DNA of 64,000 nucleotides from Ruminococcus_G sp964621905. GTDB lineage: Bacteria > Bacillota > Clostridia > Lachnospirales > Lachnospiraceae. The translations under genes and the position numbers were made by a program. A model generated the notes under the pieces. That model searched no databases. It had not been told where the DNA came from and saw only the letters and a list, made by a program, of their open reading frames with translations. This document shows, piece after piece, positions 1 through 6,678 of the stretch (position 1 is its first letter; each line of letters begins with the position of its first letter). The stretch spans positions 1 through 64,000 of the forward strand of contig CAZUNG010000014.1 in NCBI GenBank assembly GCA_964621905.1. Direction: 5' to 3'.

Positions 1-49
1 CCTACTCCCTTTCCAGGGGAGCCCCTTCGGCCAGCTTGGGTACTTCTCC
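1..49 (-). tRNA. tRNA-Ser(GGA), 3' part cut by window start
   Basis: The minus strand reads a class II tRNA from 49 downward: acceptor start GGAGAAG, a D-loop with AAGCTGGC, and an anticodon stem and loop CCCCTGGAAAGGG that exposes GGA. The variable arm, T arm and 3' end lie outside the window. It is downstream of tRNA-Ser(TGA) on the same strand, so the two probably form one serine tRNA operon. Confidence 0.85.
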
Positions 50-67
50 AAATTGTCCAAAACATTG

Positions 68-174
68 TGTTCGCTCAACTAACCTCGTGCTCCGCACTCG
101 CTAAGGTTCGCGAACCGCCTCGCACTAAGTTCATGCTTCGCTTTTTGCTCGCATTCACTAAGTTGCTTTCGGCG
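68..174. repeat. tRNA-operon spacer repeat, copy A
   Basis: About 107 bp lie between the two serine tRNAs and match 54509..54616 at roughly 80% by eye. The second copy lies between tRNA-Tyr and tRNA-Leu. Both copies start immediately 3' of a tRNA on the minus strand and contain the palindrome GTTCGCGAAC and several ACTAAGTT units. It looks like a structured non-coding spacer. Reading frames through it are not genes. Confidence 0.75.
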
Positions 175-176
175 AA

Positions 177-262
177 CGGAGAGGGTGGGATTCGAACCCA
201 CGCGCCCTTGCGGACAAACGGTTTTCAAGACCGCCTCGTTATGACCACTTCGATACCTCTCC
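177..262 (-). tRNA. tRNA-Ser(TGA)
   Basis: This is an 86-nt class II tRNA on the minus strand. The acceptor GGAGAGG (262-256) pairs with CCTCTCC (184-178), and G at 177 is the discriminator. The anticodon loop CTTGAAA gives TGA. A long variable arm and the T-loop GTTCGAATC are present. CCA is not encoded. It is the first gene of a serine tRNA operon served by the promoter at 330..358. Confidence 0.95.
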
Positions 263-329
263 ATATAAGTTGTAAAAGTCCGGTTATTTACGTCTTTCAC
301 GACGTTTTTATCACCGTGACGCAAATGAT

Positions 330-358
330 ATTCTACCATTATTACCCGGTAGTGTCAA
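330..358 (-). promoter_or_regulatory. Promoter of the serine tRNA operon
   Basis: On the minus strand -35 TTGACA (358-353) and -10 TAGAAT (335-330) are exactly 17 bp apart. The tRNA-Ser(TGA) 5' end lies about 60 bp downstream. This is close to the sigma-A consensus, as expected for stable RNA genes. Confidence 0.8.
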
Positions 359-473
359 TATGCTTTATTACATTTTTTCAATTTTTTCAACAGCTGCTAT
401 CAGCACCCGCCAAACAATATGATTTTCTGCCTGTATAATATCGGAACGCGCAAAAAATATACTCGGTATCCTC

Positions 474-1178
474 TCACCTGGATCCTTCCGTTATATATAA
501 TGCAGCTATTTTCAAATCTTCCGGTGTCGTAATTTTAATGTTCTGATAAGAACCTTCCACAAGTTTTACAGGATGGTGCTCTATTTGCTCCACTACCATC
601 GCATCATCTGTAATATTTTCAGGCGTGCGGGTCATCAGAACATCATATGCGCTGCGCACCAGCAGGTAGGAAAACACCTGGGGTGTCTGTATCATCCACA
701 CAGTACGTCTGTCCGGCGTACATTTCACAAACCTGTTTTCATCTGCAATCTTCACTGTGTCTTTTGAAGGCATGGCGGCCGCGCATGCATCACACTCCTG
801 TACAGCCTCATATGTTCGCTCAATGATATCGTCATTGACAAAAGGGCGCGCTCCATCGTGAATAAACACATACGTACAGTCCTCGCAGCGCAAAAGTCCC
901 CGGTATACGGAATCATAACGTTCCTTTCCCCCGCAGATCACCTGCCGTACTTTATCCAGATGATAGCGCTGTACAATTTCTTTTTCACAGTATGCTACTT
1001 CTTTTTCGCCTGTTACCAGAATGATTTCATCAATGATGCTGCTCTTCTGAAAACATTCCAGGGCATAGTATACCACAGGTTTATCCTGAATATGCAGATA
1101 TTGTTTCTGAATTTTCGTTCCCATCCGCCTGCCCTGTCCGGCAGCCAGCACAATGGCAGTACATTTCCCTCTTTTCAT
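474..1178 (-). CDS. ispD: 2-C-methyl-D-erythritol 4-phosphate cytidylyltransferase IspD
   Basis: IspD transfers CMP from CTP to MEP, the third step of the non-mevalonate isoprenoid pathway, in the cytosol. The 234-aa protein has the usual family length. It has the nucleotide-binding glycine-rich loop (LAAGQGRRMG) near the N-terminus, the HDGARPFV motif near residue 105, and TPQVF in the middle. A GTG lies one codon upstream, but ATG at 1178 is better spaced from GGAG and shares one base with the tsaD stop (TGATG), so I chose it. It is the last gene of the rnz-tsaD-ispD run. No clear terminator follows. Confidence 0.95.
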   Translation of the reverse strand: MKRGKCTAIVLAAGQGRRMGTKIQKQYLHIQDKPVVYYALECFQKSSIIDEIILVTGEKEVAYCEKEIVQRYHLDKVRQVICGGKERYDSVYRGLLRCEDCTYVFIHDGARPFVNDDIIERTYEAVQECDACAAAMPSKDTVKIADENRFVKCTPDRRTVWMIQTPQVFSYLLVRSAYDVLMTRTPENITDDAMVVEQIEHHPVKLVEGSYQNIKITTPEDLKIAALYITEGSR

Positions 1179-2209
1179 CACCGTTCTCCAAGTTTCAGGT
1201 TTGGTACAGCATTCAGGTCCCAGCCATGACGGGTCCCCCTGAGGTATTCATAATAAGCGGCCGTCCCTATCATCGCAGCATTATCTGTACAGAAAATCGG
1301 AGAAGGATAGTAAAAAGTAAGCCCCTGCCGCTCACAGGCCTTCTGCATTGCTGCACGCAGCGTCTGGTTCGATGCTACGCCCCCTGCAATTGCAAATTTC
1401 TTCATCTGATACGCTTCTGCTGCCTTCATTGATTTTTCCACCAGCGTATCTACGACTGCCTTCTGGAAAGAAGCCGCAATATCCGCCTCATTAATCTTTA
1501 TATTCTGCATCCGACAGTGATTCAGATGGTTCAGCACTGCTGATTTCACGCCGCTGAAACTGAAGTCATATGGTCCGTCCTCAAGCTTTGCTTTCGGAAA
1601 TACGACGGCATCGGCATTTCCTTCTTGGGATAGTTTGTCAATCTTCGGACCGCCGGGATATCCGAGACCGATCGCGCGGGCAACTTTATCAAATGCCTCT
1701 CCCGCTGCGTCGTCGCGTGTTCTCCCCAATATCTCAAATTCTCCATAATCCTTCACAATCACAAGATGTGTGTGACCTCCTGATACAATCAGACACATAA
1801 ACGGCGGTTCCAGGTCCGGATGTTCAATATAATTCGCCGACACATGGCCTTCAATATGATGTACGCCAACCAATGGCAGTTTACGGGCATAGCTGATCGC
1901 TTTTGCCTCAGCAACACCGACCAGAAGCGCACCGACCAGTCCCGGACCATAAGTAACTCCGATCGCATCAATGTCATCCAGTGAAACTTTCGCTTCTGCG
2001 AGAGCCGCTTCAATAACCTGATTCATTTTCTCTATATGCTTTCTGGATGCAATCTCCGGCACTACACCTCCATACAGCTTATGGAGTTCAATCTGAGAAG
2101 ATATGATATTAGAAAGGACTTCCCTTCCATTCCGAACGACGGACGCTGCCGTCTCATCGCAGGAGCTTTCTATTGCCAGAATTAAAATATCACCTTTTTG
2201 TTTTTCCAT
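1178..2209 (-). CDS. tsaD: tRNA threonylcarbamoyladenosine transferase TsaD
   Basis: TsaD transfers the threonylcarbamoyl group to A37 of ANN-decoding tRNAs, working with TsaB and TsaE. At 343 aa it is full length. It has the ASKHA fold start ILAIESSCDET, the metal-binding pair H118xxxH122 (HIEGH), SGGHT near residue 145, and the C-terminal GGVASNQTLR segment. The partner genes tsaB and tsaE lie at 3972-5125 on the same strand, separated by rnz and a small gene. It overlaps ispD by one base and follows rnz by five bases, so translation is probably coupled. Confidence 0.97.
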   Translation of the reverse strand: MEKQKGDILILAIESSCDETAASVVRNGREVLSNIISSQIELHKLYGGVVPEIASRKHIEKMNQVIEAALAEAKVSLDDIDAIGVTYGPGLVGALLVGVAEAKAISYARKLPLVGVHHIEGHVSANYIEHPDLEPPFMCLIVSGGHTHLVIVKDYGEFEILGRTRDDAAGEAFDKVARAIGLGYPGGPKIDKLSQEGNADAVVFPKAKLEDGPYDFSFSGVKSAVLNHLNHCRMQNIKINEADIAASFQKAVVDTLVEKSMKAAEAYQMKKFAIAGGVASNQTLRAAMQKACERQGLTFYYPSPIFCTDNAAMIGTAAYYEYLRGTRHGWDLNAVPNLKLGER

Positions 2210-2214
2210 AGCTA

Positions 2215-3126
2215 CTAATCCTCTTCAAACTGCAGTTCACATGACTTGCCGTCATGGCCCGGTTTTGCATTCGGGAAAATCTCCCATACTTCATCCATAT
2301 ACGCTTCCGGTCTCACGAGAGAAGGACTGTAATGTGTCAGCCACATTTCATTTACTTCAGCCGTTTTCGCCAGACTTGCAGCCTCCTTAAACGTCATATG
2401 CTTATATTCTTTTGCCTTGGCAGCCTTCTCAGCCTCTCCATACATGCCTTCGCAGATAAATAAATCTGCCCCCGCCGCCTGTTCTGCGATCGCCGGGACC
2501 GGACGTGTATCAGTACAGTACGTCAGTTTTATCCCTTTTCTCGGAGGTCCCATCACGATATCCGGAGTATATCGCACCCCATCATGTTCAACTGTCTCGC
2601 CGTTCTGGAGGTGTTTCCACAGCTGTACCGGTATCCCCTGTTCTTTCGCACGTTCAACCTGAAATTTCCCCTTTCGGTGAATTTCCATCGTATACCCATA
2701 ACAAGTCACATTATGATTCACACGAAACGCCGTGATATGGTAGCCACAGATAGCAATCGTCTCCACCGCCTGTTTCAGCTCAATGAATTTCAGCTCAAAC
2801 GGTAGTTCCGGTGCAATGACACGAAGGGCGGAAACAACACGTTCCAGCCCCTTCGGTCCAATCAGCACCAGCGGTTCGGTCCGGTCCGCGTTGCCCATTG
2901 TGAGCAGCAGCCCCGGAAGACCACTGATATGATCTCCATGATAATGGGTAAAACAGATCACATCGATCGGTTTGAACACCCAGCCTTTTTCTTTTATCGC
3001 AATCTGCGTACCTTCGCCGCAGTCAATCAGAAGGCTGCTTCCATTATAACGCGTCATCAGCGAAGTCAGCCATCTGCGCGGCAGCGGCATCATGCCCCCG
3101 CAGCCCAGCAAACATACATCTAACAT
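2215..3126 (-). CDS. rnz: Ribonuclease Z (tRNA 3' endonuclease)
   Basis: RNase Z cuts the 3' trailer of tRNA precursors that lack encoded CCA. Both complete serine and tyrosine tRNAs here lack CCA, so the enzyme is needed. The 303-aa metallo-beta-lactamase protein has the zinc site THYHGDH (H61, H63, D65, H66), an N-terminal GCGG-type strand, LIDCGEGTQ, and C-terminal LTHYSPS. Length is standard. An SD-like TGAGG precedes ATG at 3126. It heads the rnz-tsaD-ispD cluster. Confidence 0.95.
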   Translation of the reverse strand: MLDVCLLGCGGMMPLPRRWLTSLMTRYNGSSLLIDCGEGTQIAIKEKGWVFKPIDVICFTHYHGDHISGLPGLLLTMGNADRTEPLVLIGPKGLERVVSALRVIAPELPFELKFIELKQAVETIAICGYHITAFRVNHNVTCYGYTMEIHRKGKFQVERAKEQGIPVQLWKHLQNGETVEHDGVRYTPDIVMGPPRKGIKLTYCTDTRPVPAIAEQAAGADLFICEGMYGEAEKAAKAKEYKHMTFKEAASLAKTAEVNEMWLTHYSPSLVRPEAYMDEVWEIFPNAKPGHDGKSCELQFEED

Positions 3127-3178
3127 TATAAAACCTCATTCCCAATTTCAATTTTATTATTCTACCACAGGAATGGGA

Positions 3179-3427
3179 TTACAACAACTCTTTTCTTTCC
3201 CTGATCGTCACAGGTATCGCAAACTCTTCGATAAATTCACGATAGCATTCCTCGCACAGGTCAAAGCTGTGAACTTCTCCGTCCATTTCAGAAAAATATC
3301 CCCACGGCACTTCAACATGGCACACCCCTTCTGCCTCCATACCGTTTACAAGCTTAATGGATTTTCCGCAGCGATTGCAGGAAAGCAGTTCGAGTTTTTC
3401 TACGGTTTTGTTTCTGTATTTTCTCAT
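3179..3427 (-). CDS. Small zinc-ribbon protein of unknown function
   Basis: This 82-aa protein has two CxxC pairs, CNRC near residue 16 and CEEC near residue 58, which fits a single zinc ribbon. The middle part is acidic and aromatic. The start at 3427 is chosen because AAAGGAGGAACGAT lies directly before it, while the longer frame to 3472 has no site. It lies between rimI and rnz on the same strand. I do not recognise a named family. Binding of zinc is inferred from the cysteines only, and no function is assigned. Confidence 0.75.
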   Translation of the reverse strand: MRKYRNKTVEKLELLSCNRCGKSIKLVNGMEAEGVCHVEVPWGYFSEMDGEVHSFDLCEECYREFIEEFAIPVTIRERKELL

Positions 3428-3540
3428 ATCGTTCCTCCTTTGGAGTCGCTGTCTTTCGTTCCACAATTGCATTATAAATCATTTCAAATGCAAATCCCAG
3501 TGGGAATGGTTTGCAGATTTAGAAAAAGATAGCACCTCTG

Positions 3541-3975
3541 CTATCTCTTAACCATCATGATTCCATCTTCTGTCGGGGCTTCATAATAGTTTCTGCGGAT
3601 TCCCTGCTGCACAAATCCCAGCTTTTCATACAGACTAATTGCCGGCGCATTGCTTTCGCGCACTTCCAGATGGAGCGTGGTAACCCCTGTCTCGGTAACC
3701 CTTTTGATCAGCTCCTCCACAAGCATCTTGCCAATACCCTGACCCTGTCTGCATTTTTTCACTGCCACATTCGTAATATCTCCTTCATCGAGGACCGTCA
3801 GCACCCCGCAGTAACCAAGGATCTCTCGATTCTCCTCAGCCACAAGGAATATTGCATCCGCTCTAATTAAAAATGTAAAAAAACCGGTTTCCGACCATGG
3901 AACAGAAAAGTTCTCATTTTCAATGGGGATCACCTGTCCCAGATCATCAATCTGCATATCTCGTATCGTAATCAT
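3541..3975 (-). CDS. rimI: Ribosomal protein S18-alanine N-acetyltransferase RimI-like
   Basis: This is a 144-aa GNAT acetyltransferase, the family length of RimI, which acetylates the N-terminal alanine of ribosomal protein S18. The acetyl-CoA loop is RQGQGIGK near residue 75, preceded by the strand ITNVAVKK. C-terminal ARESNAPAISLYEKLGF-like residues (here RESNAPAIS, YEKLGF) are typical. Its start overlaps the tsaB stop as ATGA. The tsaE-tsaB-rimI order is common in Firmicutes and supports RimI over other GNATs, although target specificity cannot be seen in the sequence. Confidence 0.9.
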   Translation of the reverse strand: MITIRDMQIDDLGQVIPIENENFSVPWSETGFFTFLIRADAIFLVAEENREILGYCGVLTVLDEGDITNVAVKKCRQGQGIGKMLVEELIKRVTETGVTTLHLEVRESNAPAISLYEKLGFVQQGIRRNYYEAPTEDGIMMVKR

Positions 3976-4691
3976 ACCGTCTTTTCTTCCTGTTTCAGTT
4001 TTTCTGCGCGTTCGCGTTCTGCCTGGGACAGCCTGAGGTACTCCGGCTGATATTCTCCCGCTTTCTGCACTTTTCCCTGCTCATAATAGATTGTACCAAG
4101 TGCAGCAACTGCCCCCGCTCTCTGTTTATTCACATGTGCCGGCGCAAATGAATACGGCACGCACATCACCTGTTGTATGAGCTCCCGGTACACCGGTACG
4201 CCGTCCCCGAGAAAGACCACTTCTCTTCCCAGTTCATTGAGCCACCCTGCCGCCTCAGTCACAGCTGCCGCGGTCTGTTTCCGGAGCACCTTCAGCTGAT
4301 GGTCCTCAAATGTGTAAACTCCCGTATAAACCTGATTTCTCCTGGCATCCATCATCGGGCATATGATTTTTTCACAGTCATAGAGATTATATGCCAAAGC
4401 ATCTACCGTAGGAACCCCTATGATCGGTTTATCGAGCGCAAGCCCAAGCCCTTTTGCTGTCGCAGATCCAATCCTGAGTCCGGTAAATGAACCCGGTCCA
4501 GCCGCAACCGCGATCGCATCTATGGTCTTCAGATCCAGAGCAATCATTGTACCGATCGTATCGAGCATCGGAAGCAATGTCTGTGAATGCGTTTTTTTAT
4601 AGTTCACTGTATATTCCGCAAGCAGCACTTCATCCTCCACAATCGCAACTGATGCCACAAGGCCAGAACTGTCCAGTGCCAATAACTTCAT
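3972..4691 (-). CDS. tsaB: tRNA threonylcarbamoyladenosine biosynthesis protein TsaB
   Basis: TsaB is the catalytically silent partner of TsaD in t6A synthesis. The 239-aa protein starts with the ASKHA strand MKLLALDSSG and carries the AGPGSFTGLRIG segment near residue 65, the hallmark of the family. It is flanked by tsaE upstream and rimI downstream, with four-base ATGA overlaps on both sides, so the three are translated as one unit. The C-terminal region is lysine and glutamate rich. Confidence 0.96.
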   Translation of the reverse strand: MKLLALDSSGLVASVAIVEDEVLLAEYTVNYKKTHSQTLLPMLDTIGTMIALDLKTIDAIAVAAGPGSFTGLRIGSATAKGLGLALDKPIIGVPTVDALAYNLYDCEKIICPMMDARRNQVYTGVYTFEDHQLKVLRKQTAAAVTEAAGWLNELGREVVFLGDGVPVYRELIQQVMCVPYSFAPAHVNKQRAGAVAALGTIYYEQGKVQKAGEYQPEYLRLSQAERERAEKLKQEEKTV

Positions 4692-5125
4692 ACGTTTTCT
4701 TCCATCCCTTCTATTATAATCCGCCGATAGTCAAATCCCTTTTCCGGATTTTTCAAAATGGTAATCCGAATACACTCCTCAGGAAGAAGTTCTCGGATCA
4801 GCTCTGCCCACTCGATCAGGCAGACACCTCCTCCGAAGAAATAGTCATCGTAACCGATCTCTTCCATTTCCTCTATATCACCAATCCGGTATACGTCAAA
4901 ATGATACAGCGGCAGACGCCCTGCATCATATTCCTGAACGATCGTAAACGTAGGACTGCAGACAGGTTCTGTGATACCCAGCCCTTTTGCAATCCCCTGT
5001 GTAAAGACTGTCTTTCCGACACCGAGATCCCCTGTCAATGTATAAATCTGCCCTGCTCTCGCCTGCCTGCCGACACGCGCGCCAAGTTCAAACGTTTCCT
5101 CGGGCCGATATGTCTCAAATATCAT
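4688..5125 (-). CDS. tsaE: tRNA threonylcarbamoyladenosine biosynthesis ATPase TsaE
   Basis: TsaE is the small P-loop ATPase that resets the TsaB-TsaD complex. The Walker A motif GDLGVGKT is near residue 37, followed by the SPTFTIVQEY segment and the YHFDVYR strand typical of the family. I use ATG at 5125 (145 aa). The longer frame would start at a TTG inside the GGAGG site itself and cannot be the start. It is the first gene of tsaE-tsaB-rimI, under the promoter at 5172..5200. Confidence 0.96.
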   Translation of the reverse strand: MIFETYRPEETFELGARVGRQARAGQIYTLTGDLGVGKTVFTQGIAKGLGITEPVCSPTFTIVQEYDAGRLPLYHFDVYRIGDIEEMEEIGYDDYFFGGGVCLIEWAELIRELLPEECIRITILKNPEKGFDYRRIIIEGMEENV

Positions 5126-5171
5126 CTGTTCCTCCAATCACCCGCTCATCGGGTTTCTAAAGTTACACTGG

Positions 5172-5200
5172 ATTATAGCACACACATTCTCAGCTTACAA
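5172..5200 (-). promoter_or_regulatory. Promoter of tsaE-tsaB-rimI
   Basis: On the minus strand -35 TTGTAA (5200-5195) and -10 TATAAT (5177-5172) are 17 bp apart. The tsaE start is about 47 bp downstream of the -10. It is divergent from the cyclophilin promoter only 11 bp away. Confidence 0.75.
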
Positions 5201-5210
5201 CTGCCTGCTC

Positions 5211-5239
5211 TTGCAACTTTTTCCAAAAACCCTTATAAT
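5211..5239 (+). promoter_or_regulatory. Promoter of the cyclophilin gene
   Basis: On the plus strand -35 TTGCAA (5211-5216) and -10 TATAAT (5234-5239) are 17 bp apart. About 110 bp of leader precede the cyclophilin start. I could not assign a known leader element to it. Confidence 0.75.
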
Positions 5240-5351
5240 GTTCATATTCTTTGATGTCAGGTTCAAAAAGTCATATGTTTCATGCCGGCATGAAAACGCA
5301 TAATCTTTTGTCCCGATATCATTCTAAAAAAACAAAAAGGAGAACGATACT

Positions 5352-5870
5352 ATGGCAAATCCAATCGTTACCATTACAATGGAAAGCGGCGATGTCATGA
5401 AAGCTGAATTATACCCAGATATCGCACCAAACACAGTCAACAACTTTATTTCATTGGTTCAGAAAGGCTATTATGACGGTCTGATCTTTCACAGGGTCAT
5501 TCCCGGATTTATGATCCAGGGCGGCTGCCCGGACGGAACCGGCATGGGCGGTCCCGGTTACTCCATCAAAGGTGAATTTGCTCAGAATAATTTCAAGAAT
5601 GATCTCACACATACGCCGGGCGTTTTGTCCATGGCACGTGCCATGCATCCGGACTCAGCAGGATCCCAGTTCTTTATCATGCATGAAAAATCCCCGCATC
5701 TTGACGGAGCTTATGCAGCTTTCGGCAAGGTAACAGAAGGTCTGGATGTCGTTGACAAGATCGCCAATGTTTCCCGTGACTACAACGACAAACCGCTGAC
5801 ACCTCAGCGCATCGCATCGATCACGGTAGATACATTTGGAGAGACTTACTCTGAACCGGAGAAATGCTGA
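5352..5870 (+). CDS. Cyclophilin-type peptidyl-prolyl cis-trans isomerase
   Basis: This is a 172-aa cytosolic cyclophilin with no signal peptide. It has the active-site strand FHRVIPGFMIQGG (residues about 46-58), GTGMGGPGYSIKGEF, and the MARAMHPDSAGSQFFI core containing the catalytic and binding residues. AAAAAGGAG lies 12 bp before ATG. It is the only gene of its transcript. Its last 25 bases overlap the 3' end of the convergent YigZ gene. It may aid proline-limited protein folding. Native substrates cannot be told from sequence. Confidence 0.95.
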   Translation: MANPIVTITMESGDVMKAELYPDIAPNTVNNFISLVQKGYYDGLIFHRVIPGFMIQGGCPDGTGMGGPGYSIKGEFAQNNFKNDLTHTPGVLSMARAMHPDSAGSQFFIMHEKSPHLDGAYAAFGKVTEGLDVVDKIANVSRDYNDKPLTPQRIASITVDTFGETYSEPEKC

Positions 5871-6541
5871 TCATTTTCTCCTAACAATGCATCACCGGTG
5901 AGGATCTTTTTATCCTTCACCGCAAAATATAGCTCCTCCTCCTTGTGGATTTCGGCTTTGCCGCTGGTGGCCTCTGTAATATCGGCCTTAACCTTCCCTG
6001 CCAGATCCGCAGGCAGGAGGATTTTTATATCCACATTTTCTCCATAGAGCACATCCATAATCGGAATATTCTGCTGTCCGAGCAGATACTGTATCTTTCC
6101 CAGTCCATGATAATCTGTCTGTACCAATAGCAGTTCTCCGTATTGCCGCTCAATGATCTCACATGCTGCAAGCCCCTCCTGCACCGCTTTCGAATAAGCG
6201 CGCACCAGACCTCCTGTTCCCAGCAGTGTTCCGCCAAAATACCGGGTCACCACGGCAGCCGCATAACAGACCCCTGAACCGAGCAGCACGTCCAGCATCG
6301 GTTTACCGGCAGTCCCCGAAGGCTCCCCGTCATCACTGCACCGTACTTTTTCCTGACGCTCACCGATTACGTAAGCCCAGCAGTGATGTCTGGCGTTCCA
6401 GTGCTGCTTTTTTATCTGTTCAACAAATTCCATCGCTGATTCTTCATCTTCCACATAACCAAGGGAAGCTATAAACCGCGATTTTTTTTCCACGATCTCT
6501 GCCAGTCCGCCCCGGTAAATTGTCTTATATTGTTCTATCAT
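5846..6541 (-). CDS. YigZ/IMPACT family protein
   Basis: The 231-aa protein carries the N-terminal UPF0029/IMPACT domain, with KSRFIASLGYV, HHCWAYV, the DDGEPSGTAGKPML signature near residue 70 and TRYFGGTLLGTGGL. A C-terminal DUF1949-like domain follows. The family is widespread, and its bacterial role is not settled. The start at 6541 begins at the conserved IEQYKT segment. The longer frame to 6589 adds a lysine-rich stretch not usual in the family. It is convergent with, and overlaps, the cyclophilin gene. Confidence 0.9.
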   Translation of the reverse strand: MIEQYKTIYRGGLAEIVEKKSRFIASLGYVEDEESAMEFVEQIKKQHWNARHHCWAYVIGERQEKVRCSDDGEPSGTAGKPMLDVLLGSGVCYAAAVVTRYFGGTLLGTGGLVRAYSKAVQEGLAACEIIERQYGELLLVQTDYHGLGKIQYLLGQQNIPIMDVLYGENVDIKILLPADLAGKVKADITEATSGKAEIHKEEELYFAVKDKKILTGDALLGENDQHFSGSE

Positions 6542-6648
6542 GTCGTCTTCCCGTTCTTTATCTTTTTTCCTGTCAAATCCATTGTACACGCTTCTAAAGA
6601 AATTGTGAAGTTTTTATTTGGGGGCTTTCCTTAATATTTCTATTTTGC

Positions 6649-6654
6649 TATAAT
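6649..6654 (+). promoter_or_regulatory. Extended -10 promoter of the class A PBP gene
   Basis: TATAAT at 6649-6654 is preceded by TGC, forming an extended -10. The -35 region 17 bp upstream (TTTCCT) is poor. The start codon of the PBP gene lies 25 bp downstream with AGGAGG between. Confidence 0.6.
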
Positions 6655-6678
6655 GAACGCAGAATAGGAGGTTCTTTC

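Noticed and set aside
67..438. A plus-strand reading frame of 123 codons and a minus-strand one of 86 codons at 79-339
   Set aside because: Both run through the tRNA-Ser gene and the spacer repeat and have no ribosome binding site. They are chance frames.
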